Origin: Deltaproteobacteria bacterium
Lineage (GTDB): Bacteria > Bdellovibrionota_C > UBA2361 > J135
Direction of reading: 5' to 3'
DNA length: 64,000 nt
Assembly: GCA_020635175.1 (NCBI GenBank)
Contig: JACKAH010000002.1
Location: 62,001-126,000 of the forward strand
Shown: one piece after another, positions 41,987 through 49,366 of the stretch
Numbering within the stretch: the first letter of the stretch is position 1
Layout: each line of letters begins with the position of its first letter
The notes under the pieces: generated by a model
The model's input: only the letters and a program-made list of their open reading frames with translations
Databases searched by the model: none
What the model was told of the DNA's origin: nothing
Position numbers and translations under genes: made by a program

Positions 41987-44287
41987 CAAGAAGATTGTAA
42001 CCATCGAAGAGATTGTTACTGCCAGACCCGTTTTTAGATAGTCAATGTTTCGATATCCCCCAGCGCTCATTACCAAGAGATGTGATCTATGGCTAAATGG
42101 AGTTAGAAATGCAATTGATGCTGCAATTGCAATAGTCATCATAAATAGATGTGGTTGGATCTTAAAACTATTTGCAGCTTCTATCGCGATTGGTCCTAAT
42201 AAAATGACAGCTAAAGTTCCGTCAATTGCTTGAGACATTAGAGTGGCTAGTAAGAAAAGTGCTATCATGACGGCATAAAGACCATGCGAGCCTACAGCCG
42301 AGATTACAGAATTAGCTAATAGCTCGGCAGCTCCGCTTCTTTGCATGGCTATTCCAACTGGCAGTATGCAGGCAACAAGGAAAATAATTCGCCATTCAAT
42401 TCTTCTATAGGCCTGTTCCATTGTAATCGTGCGAGTCAAGACGAGAAAAATAGCTGCAGCAAATGCGGCGGTGTGAACAGGCTGTATGTTTAAGGCAACC
42501 AAGCAAATCAAAATGAGAATGCTTATGATTGCAAATGGAATTTTCTTCTCGCGTTTGCTGAACTCTTTAGATGCTCCTGACAAGAGGACAAAGTCTGGAT
42601 CTTCTTGAATTAAGTTAAATTGCTTCTTTGAGCCGAATAGCAATAAAGCGTCACCGAATTTAAAAGGAATATTCGCAAGACCTGTTCTAACTGGCTTTCC
42701 TTCTCGCCATAACGCTAGAACTTGAAGACCATATTTTTCTCTGAAATTAATGTCAGAAAGTGTTTTGCCTACCAACTCAGATCTAGGAGTAAGTGAAACT
42801 TCGCCGACACCGACGCCTTCAGCTTTAAGCGCTTTTTTAGGCGCGCGCGGATTTATTTCTAAGTTTTCTATTCGAGTTAACGTTTTTACTCTGAATTTTT
42901 CACTCGAAATAAGTAAGAGATCTCCCTTTTTAATGGTTAAGCCTGGGCTCTTTGTACTTAATAGAGAAGAATTTCGAATAACGCCGACGATAGTTACGCT
43001 TAGTAGGTTCTCAAGGTTCGAATCTTGAATTGTTTTGTTAACAACAGAAGAGCTTTCGGTGATTGCGACCGTGAATAACCTTGCACAGATCTTTTCAAGT
43101 TCATTTTCCTCAACTTTTTTGAGCGAGTTTTCTTCCATTAAAGTTTTAAAGGAATCATCTGAAGATTCACTTACTATAGTAATTATATCTCCAGCTTGAA
43201 GTGCTCTTGTTTTAAATGCTCCTGCTACAAATCTATCGTTTTTTCTTAGCGCAACTATTTCTGAGTTAGGTAATTTGTCGTCGACCTCATTTAGAGTTTG
43301 CCCTAACCATTTTGAATCTTCGTTCAGTTCTAATGAGAAGTAATGTCTGTCATTTAAGAGTTTACTAAGAATCTCAAATGGTAATTCTCTAATTAAGAAG
43401 CTTTTCAAATCTAATAAGCTTTTTAACTGTTCAAATTTGCCCCTGACTATTAACTGATCCCCATGATAGACCTTGTCCGTCGCACGCGGCACGATATAAC
43501 CACTTTTTTCTCTGACTATCGCAACAACTGCTACCCCGAGAACTGAGCCAAATCTGAGAGATCCTAGAGTCTCTCCATCAAGGGAAGAGTCCTTAGGAAT
43601 AGATATGGAAAACAACCTTTCATCAAGCTTGTAAACTTCGTAGATGTCGCTTTCTGTATGTAGGTTTTGCAGGTTTCCCTGGGGTAGTAGATGCCTACCG
43701 AATAAAAGCATCGTTGCTGTTCCCGTAGCAAAGATACAAAGTCCAATTGGCGAGAAGCTAAAGAGATCAAATGGCTCAAAGCCTCCCTCATGAAGCATCT
43801 GAGTCGCGATGATGTTTGGAGCAGTTCCAACCATAGTAATCGTACCACCTAAGACGGAGGCAAAAGAGAGAGGTATAAAAAGTCTTGCTGCAGGTATTTG
43901 CGCTCTCAGTGAAATTGAGGAGACCGCCGGCATTAAAATAGCTGTAACTGCGATGTTACTCAAAAATGCAGACAGTGTTCCAGCACAGATCATAATTGCT
44001 GTAACATTTAGAAATTCGTTAGTTTTGCAGAGCTTGAATAGAAGATTCGCAATTTTGTCAGAAAGGCCAGTTTGGTAGAAAGCTGCACCAATAAAAAAAG
44101 TGCTGAGTAAGGTAATAACGGCAGGTGAAGAGAATCCAGAAAATGCTTCATCAGCATGAACGTAGCCGGCAAAGGTCAAGATTATCAAAGTGGTCATCGC
44201 GGTGAGATCGACCGGCACTCTGCCACTAAGAAAACAGTACATCGCAACTGCAATTATGCTAAATAGGAATAGAATTTCTGGGGTCAT
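41960..44287 (-). CDS. SLC13/DASS-family carrier with four TrkA-C (RCK_C) domains
   Basis: The 775-residue inner-membrane protein has two hydrophobic halves (about 1-195 and 575-775) of the ArsB/NhaD-DASS type; the first carries LSNIAVTAILMPAVSSISLRA and GTAPNIIATQML, the latter the SNI/TAPN ion and substrate motif. Between them lie four consecutive TrkA-C-like soluble domains (about 210-280, 300-375, 395-465, 490-555). Most relatives have two. They probably transport sulfate, dicarboxylates or another anion with Na+, under ligand control by the RCK_C modules. Substrate not assignable. Confidence 0.85.
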   Translation of the reverse strand: MTPEILFLFSIIAVAMYCFLSGRVPVDLTAMTTLIILTFAGYVHADEAFSGFSSPAVITLLSTFFIGAAFYQTGLSDKIANLLFKLCKTNEFLNVTAIMICAGTLSAFLSNIAVTAILMPAVSSISLRAQIPAARLFIPLSFASVLGGTITMVGTAPNIIATQMLHEGGFEPFDLFSFSPIGLCIFATGTATMLLFGRHLLPQGNLQNLHTESDIYEVYKLDERLFSISIPKDSSLDGETLGSLRFGSVLGVAVVAIVREKSGYIVPRATDKVYHGDQLIVRGKFEQLKSLLDLKSFLIRELPFEILSKLLNDRHYFSLELNEDSKWLGQTLNEVDDKLPNSEIVALRKNDRFVAGAFKTRALQAGDIITIVSESSDDSFKTLMEENSLKKVEENELEKICARLFTVAITESSSVVNKTIQDSNLENLLSVTIVGVIRNSSLLSTKSPGLTIKKGDLLLISSEKFRVKTLTRIENLEINPRAPKKALKAEGVGVGEVSLTPRSELVGKTLSDINFREKYGLQVLALWREGKPVRTGLANIPFKFGDALLLFGSKKQFNLIQEDPDFVLLSGASKEFSKREKKIPFAIISILILICLVALNIQPVHTAAFAAAIFLVLTRTITMEQAYRRIEWRIIFLVACILPVGIAMQRSGAAELLANSVISAVGSHGLYAVMIALFLLATLMSQAIDGTLAVILLGPIAIEAANSFKIQPHLFMMTIAIAASIAFLTPFSHRSHLLVMSAGGYRNIDYLKTGLAVTISSMVTIFLLLPYLFGF

Positions 44288-44337
44288 AGAGAATATGTAT
44301 CATTTTCAAGCTCTTAAGGCGAGGGATTGTCACTCTG

Positions 44338-44368
44338 TTGCTTGTACAAAAATCTTTCTCATTATAAT
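44338..44368 (+). promoter_or_regulatory. Candidate promoter for the diheme cytochrome gene
   Basis: A perfect TATAAT (44363-44368) has TTGCTT 19 bp or TTGTAC 15 bp upstream. The ATG at 44378 lies only 9 bp after the hexamer, so the transcript would be leaderless or nearly so. Confidence 0.45.
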
Positions 44369-44377
44369 CTTTGCCTC

Positions 44378-45238
44378 ATGAGATACGGCATTCTACTACT
44401 ATTACTTTCTTTCGGCATAATTGGATGTTCTGATGGTCCAGAACCTCTTCAGCTTGATGTCATTGATACCTCATACCAACAACGTGGCGAGTATCTAGTT
44501 AAGAGTGTTGCGGCATGTGGTTTTTGCCATGGACAAGCTGCTAGGCCTGATAGTCCGTTAGTCGGGGGCCGAACACAAACTGATTTTTATGGTCAAGCTG
44601 TTGCTCCTAATTTAACTTCAGCGAAGACTGGATTAGCTGAGTGGGATATGCGAGAAGTTGTGCGTGCTGTCCGGGGTTCGCATAGAAAAGATGAGGAGTT
44701 CTCCGTGTGGTTTCACCGAGGCTTTGAATGGATGTCTGATATTGATGTGCTTTCTGTCGCAGCCTATATCAAATCCTTGCCTGCACAGGAGAATCAAGTC
44801 GAAAGAAGAAGCATAGGGTTTATTGAGAAAAATACTACTGGACTATTTAGAGAATCTGCTCGAGATGTGCCTGGATATGTCCCACCTGTAGAAAAAGATG
44901 GGGTGCAGTATGGTAAGTACCTGGTTGATCACGTTGCACGTTGTGTACGTTGCCATAACTCTGAAGGTGGATTAATGACAACGGAGAAGTACTTAGGTGG
45001 TGGGCAGGAACTTAAGTTTAATGGAAAAGTTAAGGTTGCACCTGAGATTACAAACTCGCCAAGTTATGGAATTGGAAGTTGGAGCGAGAGAGATGTCGCA
45101 TACTACCTAAGGACAGGAATTACACCAGATAAACGAGAAGTCGATTCGAGTTTTTGTCCGATTGCCTTTTATCAATTGGCAACTGATGAGGATTTGAATG
45201 CGATTGCTTCATATCTTAAAAGTTTGCCCGTTTCTTAA
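44378..45238 (+). CDS. Diheme c-type cytochrome lipoprotein
   Basis: The 286-residue protein begins with a lipoprotein signal (LLLLLSFGIIGC, Cys17) and has two CxxCH heme sites, CGFCH at 47-51 and CVRCH at 188-192, each followed by a Met-containing half. The two halves look duplicated (RGEYLV..VAACGFCH and YGKYLVDHVARCVRCH). This is the pattern of membrane-bound cytochrome c subunits of dehydrogenases. No dehydrogenase gene is adjacent. I chose ATG 44378 over an upstream in-frame ATG at 44327, because it starts the signal sequence. Confidence 0.88.
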   Translation: MRYGILLLLLSFGIIGCSDGPEPLQLDVIDTSYQQRGEYLVKSVAACGFCHGQAARPDSPLVGGRTQTDFYGQAVAPNLTSAKTGLAEWDMREVVRAVRGSHRKDEEFSVWFHRGFEWMSDIDVLSVAAYIKSLPAQENQVERRSIGFIEKNTTGLFRESARDVPGYVPPVEKDGVQYGKYLVDHVARCVRCHNSEGGLMTTEKYLGGGQELKFNGKVKVAPEITNSPSYGIGSWSERDVAYYLRTGITPDKREVDSSFCPIAFYQLATDEDLNAIASYLKSLPVS

Positions 45239-45244
45239 CAGATA

Positions 45245-46264
45245 ATGAAGATTCTAGGCATTGAAACAAGCTGTGATGAAACAGCGATTTCTATTATTGA
45301 ATACTTTCAGGATAGTAAATTTAAGATCTTAGCTGAGCAAATATCATCACAAATTGAGGTGCATCAAAAATATGGCGGCGTTGTTCCTGAAGTTGCAGCG
45401 CGGGAGCATATGAGAAATTTACCACTAGTTCTAGATTGTGCACTGAAGCAGTCAGGGGTTAGTTTATCAGAAATTGATCGAATAGCCGTTACTGTTGGTC
45501 CTGGACTAAAAGGCTGCTTGCTGATGGGATTTCATTTTGCTCAAGCGCTCGCTTTTGCGCAGGGAATAGATTTAATTCCAGTTAATCATATTGAAGGACA
45601 CTTAGTTGCTCCATTTTTAGATAATACAGATCTTAGCTTTCCGTTTTTATCCTTAATTGTTTCTGGTGGTCATACGGAGCTTCTCTTAGCGAATTCGTTT
45701 GGCGATTATAAGGTCTTAGCTAGAACCCTCGACGATGCTGCAGGTGAAGCTTTTGATAAATCAGCTCATCTATTAGGAATTGCATATCCAGGAGGTCCTG
45801 CTCTTGCCAAGCTCGCAGATCAGGTTGATCAAAGTAGGTTTAGCTTGCCTGCTGTTATGCAAGAAAGTGATGATTTTAGTTTTTCAGGTTTGAAAACAGC
45901 GATTGCTCTTCTAATTAGGCAGCAAGAACGTAATATGGATAGCGAAGTTAAAGCAGAGCTTGCTTTTGCCATTCAGGATTCAATTGTATCTAGTTTAGTT
46001 TCTAAGTTAAAGAAGGCGATTTTAAACTCTGGAGTAAAGAGTATTTGTCTTACAGGTGGGGTTGCCGCGAATAAATATTTAAGACAGAAGATATTAGAAA
46101 TAGATGGCAGCTCGGTTTACTTTCCAAGCTTTTCGCATTGTACTGATAATGCTTCAATGATTGTTCATGCAGGAAAATTTCAAGTAGATAACAACCTGAT
46201 TCCAGAACAGCAAAGTGTTGTTCCGCGTTGGCCAATTGAAAGGATCCGAGAGGAGCAAAAATGA
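45245..46264 (+). CDS. tsaD: tRNA N6-adenosine threonylcarbamoyltransferase TsaD
   Basis: TsaD transfers threonylcarbamoyl to A37 of tRNAs reading ANN codons. ILGIETSCDETAISI, the REHMRNLP metal region with NHIEGHLVAP, and PFLSLIVSGGHTELLL are the family signature, as are LTGGVAANKYLR and SHCTDNASMIVHAG. 339 residues is normal. Its partner TsaB is at 38.4 kb. It overlaps rsmA by 4 bp. Confidence 0.97.
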   Translation: MKILGIETSCDETAISIIEYFQDSKFKILAEQISSQIEVHQKYGGVVPEVAAREHMRNLPLVLDCALKQSGVSLSEIDRIAVTVGPGLKGCLLMGFHFAQALAFAQGIDLIPVNHIEGHLVAPFLDNTDLSFPFLSLIVSGGHTELLLANSFGDYKVLARTLDDAAGEAFDKSAHLLGIAYPGGPALAKLADQVDQSRFSLPAVMQESDDFSFSGLKTAIALLIRQQERNMDSEVKAELAFAIQDSIVSSLVSKLKKAILNSGVKSICLTGGVAANKYLRQKILEIDGSSVYFPSFSHCTDNASMIVHAGKFQVDNNLIPEQQSVVPRWPIERIREEQK

Positions 46265-47079
46265 GTGTAAAAAGTGATTTAGTCAGACTAGGAGTTAAGC
46301 CTTCAAAAGAGAGGGGTCAGAATTTTTTAATTGATAGTGGCGTAGTTGAGGAGATTATTCGCTTTGGACATCCTACTCAAGAAGATACGATTGTCGAGAT
46401 TGGACCTGGACTAGGAGCACTTACTAAGGAATTGAGTAACTTCCCAAAGCTAACTTTAATTGAGATTGAAAGCAGCTTTTGCCTAGAACTAACTAAGAAA
46501 TTTGAATCTGCAAAGATTGTTAATGAAGATGTAAGGTTTGTTGACTTTTCAAAATTAGGTGCCGATTTGCTAATCTTTGGAAATCTACCTTACTCGTTTT
46601 CAACTGATATCGTTTTTCATCTAATCGGTAGTTCGGATTCAATTTCACGAGCCGTGCTCTTACTCCAAAAGGAATTCGTTGAACGAATGGCTGCACAGCC
46701 TGGTAGTAAGGCATTTGGAACCCTTTCTATTGGGTGCCAGCTTTTTGCAAAAGTTAGAAGTGGCCCAGTCTTTGATGGCAGCTCTTTTCATCCTGCTGCA
46801 AATGTTGATTCTCAATTAGTAGAGCTTGATTTTTACAAAGAGTCTCGATTTGGGTTTGACGTAAGTGATAAGATGCTTCTAAGACAGATTGTTGAGTCGG
46901 CCTTTCATAAAAGAAGAAAAAAGATTGCTAATAGCATGAAGTTAGCTGCACAATTTTCGTCTGAAGTGATAGACCAAGCATTGGCAGAAGCAGGAGTTGA
47001 TAGTGATGCTCGAGCAGAGCATATTTCGCTTCAGAGCTACGTTGATTTAACTAAGGCATTTAAGAAATTCTTGAACTAG
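46261..47079 (+). CDS. rsmA: 16S rRNA (adenine1518/1519-N6) dimethyltransferase
   Basis: RsmA (KsgA) dimethylates two adenosines near the 3' end of 16S rRNA. KERGQNFLIDSGVVE opens the protein, IVEIGPGLGALTKEL is SAM motif I, and GNLPYSFSTDIVFHLI is the catalytic NLPY motif. The C-terminal helix block (AFHKRRKKIANSMK) is typical. Start overlaps the tsaD stop. Confidence 0.96.
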   Translation: MSVKSDLVRLGVKPSKERGQNFLIDSGVVEEIIRFGHPTQEDTIVEIGPGLGALTKELSNFPKLTLIEIESSFCLELTKKFESAKIVNEDVRFVDFSKLGADLLIFGNLPYSFSTDIVFHLIGSSDSISRAVLLLQKEFVERMAAQPGSKAFGTLSIGCQLFAKVRSGPVFDGSSFHPAANVDSQLVELDFYKESRFGFDVSDKMLLRQIVESAFHKRRKKIANSMKLAAQFSSEVIDQALAEAGVDSDARAEHISLQSYVDLTKAFKKFLN

Positions 47080-47257
47080 TGCTGTTAAATCTACGAATTT
47101 TTACCAGAGGAATATACGAATTCTTAGGATGAAACTCTCGTAGAAATACATAATTTGCTGAAATTACTTCTAAAACAATAATCCTGGGTTAGGATTCCAC
47201 CGATTGTATATTTACATAGAGCAGTTTTGGCTAAAATCATATTCTTAGGTGTTTGGT

Positions 47258-47944
47258 ATGAAATCGAGAATATTCTCAGCTTACATAATATTTAGTTGTC
47301 TAGTGTGTTTTACGACAACCGCATATGCAATACCGATGGGGAGTGGTCCCAAGGGAAGTGATTCAGGGAATGAGAGCTCAGATGGATCAGGTGGTGATAT
47401 AAATGAAAATTCTGATAGTGCTGAGCAAGGGTTCCAGTTCGTCTCGCTGGAAGAGCCAAAATGTGATAAGAAATCTGCACTGTATTTTAGTAGCTGTATT
47501 GATAACACTAAAACACCAGGTACAACTCTTGGTTCTGTCGACACTGTTGATAATGCTTATGTAGAGGCGCCCTACACTGAAACAGGAGAAGCTCCCCCTG
47601 GTGATGAAGGAGATCTTGATACTTCAGATTCATTTCAAGGTGGAACTTCAGATGGGGGCAAACTCACGCTGGTTCCAGGTGTGCTGAGTGGCGGTGTTGG
47701 TGATGCTAGTTTTGGTTCAGGAAGTGATAACAATCAGTTCGGACAAGTATTGGCAAGTTTATCTGATGCTCTAGTAAATTCATTTTTTAATTCAACCAAT
47801 CAGGGCGGCGACACAGGACCTGATCTTCTTGGCGAGCCGGAAACTATGGGTGGTGGTGGAAGCCAAACAGGAGAAGGTAGCGACACTTCAGATTCTAGTG
47901 GGGGTGTATCAGGCGGATCCGGTGGCTTTGGTATAATGCATTGA
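47258..47944 (+). CDS. Secreted Gly/Ser-rich protein upstream of Tad-like genes
   Basis: The 228-residue protein has a signal peptide (SAYIIFSCLVCFTTTAYA, cleavage after about residue 24). The rest is low complexity, rich in Gly, Ser, Asp and Thr (for example DSGNESSDGSGGD and SGGVSGGSGGFG), with one Cys pair (ECKDKKSALYFSSC-like region; seen as PKCDKKSALYFSSC). It is not recognised. Its position, orientation and secretion suggest it belongs with the following pilus-like genes. I chose ATG 47258, not the in-frame GTG at 47249. Confidence 0.65.
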   Translation: MKSRIFSAYIIFSCLVCFTTTAYAIPMGSGPKGSDSGNESSDGSGGDINENSDSAEQGFQFVSLEEPKCDKKSALYFSSCIDNTKTPGTTLGSVDTVDNAYVEAPYTETGEAPPGDEGDLDTSDSFQGGTSDGGKLTLVPGVLSGGVGDASFGSGSDNNQFGQVLASLSDALVNSFFNSTNQGGDTGPDLLGEPETMGGGGSQTGEGSDTSDSSGGVSGGSGGFGIMH

Positions 47945-48020
47945 TTTTTAGGTCTACAAATCTCAAGCCAGTTGATATAGTCTAAAGACTAAACAAGAGT
48001 TTAAAATTGAAAGGATCTCA

Positions 48021-48665
48021 TTGCCTGGATCTCAGTCTGGAGTCTCTATTCTTGGGCTAGCTATTGTCCTACCTTTTGTACTGCTATTAGTTTTAGCGGG
48101 GTATGATCTTTTACACGTTTATCAAGTTCGTGTTTTTGCTCAAGAGGTTTCTTTACTAACAGCTAAACTTTCACATTCAGCTTCGCCTGATGCGGATATA
48201 CCCAGCAGTGCCGAATTTTTTGTTAATCCCACACCTGGAGAAGAAGAAAGCGTTACGCAACGTAGAAGAGATTATTGGGTAGAAAGAACAAGTCCTGAAA
48301 ATGAAGAGTATCGAGGCGTGCCTTATTACACAGATAAGGAGCTACAGGTTTTAAACCTCGGGTACGGCTATCTAAGTTCTTTTAGTTCCAAGATTTCTTT
48401 TCCAATTCCAAATCGAGTTGTTGATGAGCGAAGGTTGTATAAGCGAACAAATTGTACGATTGATTTTACGATTAAAGAGATCCTTGCTGCTTCTATTGAG
48501 ACTAATCATAACTATAGTCGCTTAGTTTATGTTGAATGTCATGTGCCACTGCTTGTTTTTGAGATCTTAAATTTTGTCGAGAAACCTTACATAGAGCTTA
48601 CGCAAAGTGCCTTTGCGTTTGAGTCTGGTGATTTAAATCCGAGTAGCAGTGTGGTTGCACCGTGA
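48021..48665 (+). CDS. TadE-like pilus assembly protein
   Basis: The 214-residue protein has an N-terminal helix (GVSILGLAIVLPFVLLLVLAGYDL) resembling the TadE/TadG pseudopilin segment, but the usual Glu at the fifth position of the processed helix is replaced, so processing by prepilin peptidase is uncertain. The remainder is a soluble periplasmic domain with three Cys residues. It starts with TTG after AAGGATCT. It overlaps the next gene by 4 bp. Assigned by position and helix pattern, not by a strong motif. Confidence 0.6.
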   Translation: MPGSQSGVSILGLAIVLPFVLLLVLAGYDLLHVYQVRVFAQEVSLLTAKLSHSASPDADIPSSAEFFVNPTPGEEESVTQRRRDYWVERTSPENEEYRGVPYYTDKELQVLNLGYGYLSSFSSKISFPIPNRVVDERRLYKRTNCTIDFTIKEILAASIETNHNYSRLVYVECHVPLLVFEILNFVEKPYIELTQSAFAFESGDLNPSSSVVAP

Positions 48666-49363
48666 GAACCGATAACGAAGAGGGAATCATATATTTAGAA
48701 TTAATGATCGGATTAATTCTTGTGCTAGCGGTCGTCCTAGGAGTCGCCCAGCTTTATTTGATATCGTGGCATAGATTACAGCATGAAGTTATAGCAACTG
48801 AGATATTAATGGGTCCACAAGAGGGCTCAATCTACTTCGATGAGGTAAATAATACTTTTAAGAAGCTTGATTCGAGCGAAAGAAGCCCCGTTACTCCTGA
48901 CAGCTACTTAGCACAGATGGCAAAGTTATTTAGGAGTCGAAAGCCTGACGAATCGTATGCAATGATTATCGGCCTAGAGTACCTTTTGATCGATCCTGAA
49001 ACAGGCGTTGTCGTTGAAAATCCAAGCCCCGAATCATCGGTATATATTATTGAGTCAGGTTTAGAAGCGAGATGCAGTAGCGATGGACCAGAGTTAGAAA
49101 ATACCATCCGTAACTTTGCAGCGAGCAAGCTTCAAGTAGCTTATGATTATTCAAATACTAATTATTCAGGTCAAGTAAGCAGTGATGCGGGGCGTGTTGG
49201 ATCTAAGCTTTATGATGTTTATATTGGGGAGCAGCGTGTTAGGAAATACATTAATCTTTTCCCCGTTGTCTTTTTTAGAATCTGCTCGACTGTAGATCAG
49301 AAATTTATAAGATCAGACGTTACAACAAATCATTTTATTATACCAAGGATTCATCTTAAATAG
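48662..49363 (+). CDS. TadE/TadF-like minor pseudopilin
   Basis: The 233-residue product begins EEGIIYLELMIGLILVLAVVLGVAQLYLI: a Gly then a Glu at the position used by prepilin peptidase substrates and a hydrophobic helix (pieces: EEGIIYLELMIGLILV and LAVVLGVAQLYLI). The soluble part contains two Cys residues near ARCSSDG and FRICSTV that could pair. It starts with GTG at 48662 and precedes a large TadG-like gene by 3 bp. It fits a minor subunit of a type IVc (Tad) pilus, but no Tad ATPase or platform gene is nearby. Confidence 0.58.
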   Translation: MRTDNEEGIIYLELMIGLILVLAVVLGVAQLYLISWHRLQHEVIATEILMGPQEGSIYFDEVNNTFKKLDSSERSPVTPDSYLAQMAKLFRSRKPDESYAMIIGLEYLLIDPETGVVVENPSPESSVYIIESGLEARCSSDGPELENTIRNFAASKLQVAYDYSNTNYSGQVSSDAGRVGSKLYDVYIGEQRVRKYINLFPVVFFRICSTVDQKFIRSDVTTNHFIIPRIHLK

Positions 49364-49366
49364 CTT

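Noticed and set aside
43010..43026. tRNA T-loop-like GGTTCGAATC
   Set aside because: It lies inside the SLC13 gene with no acceptor or anticodon stems around it.
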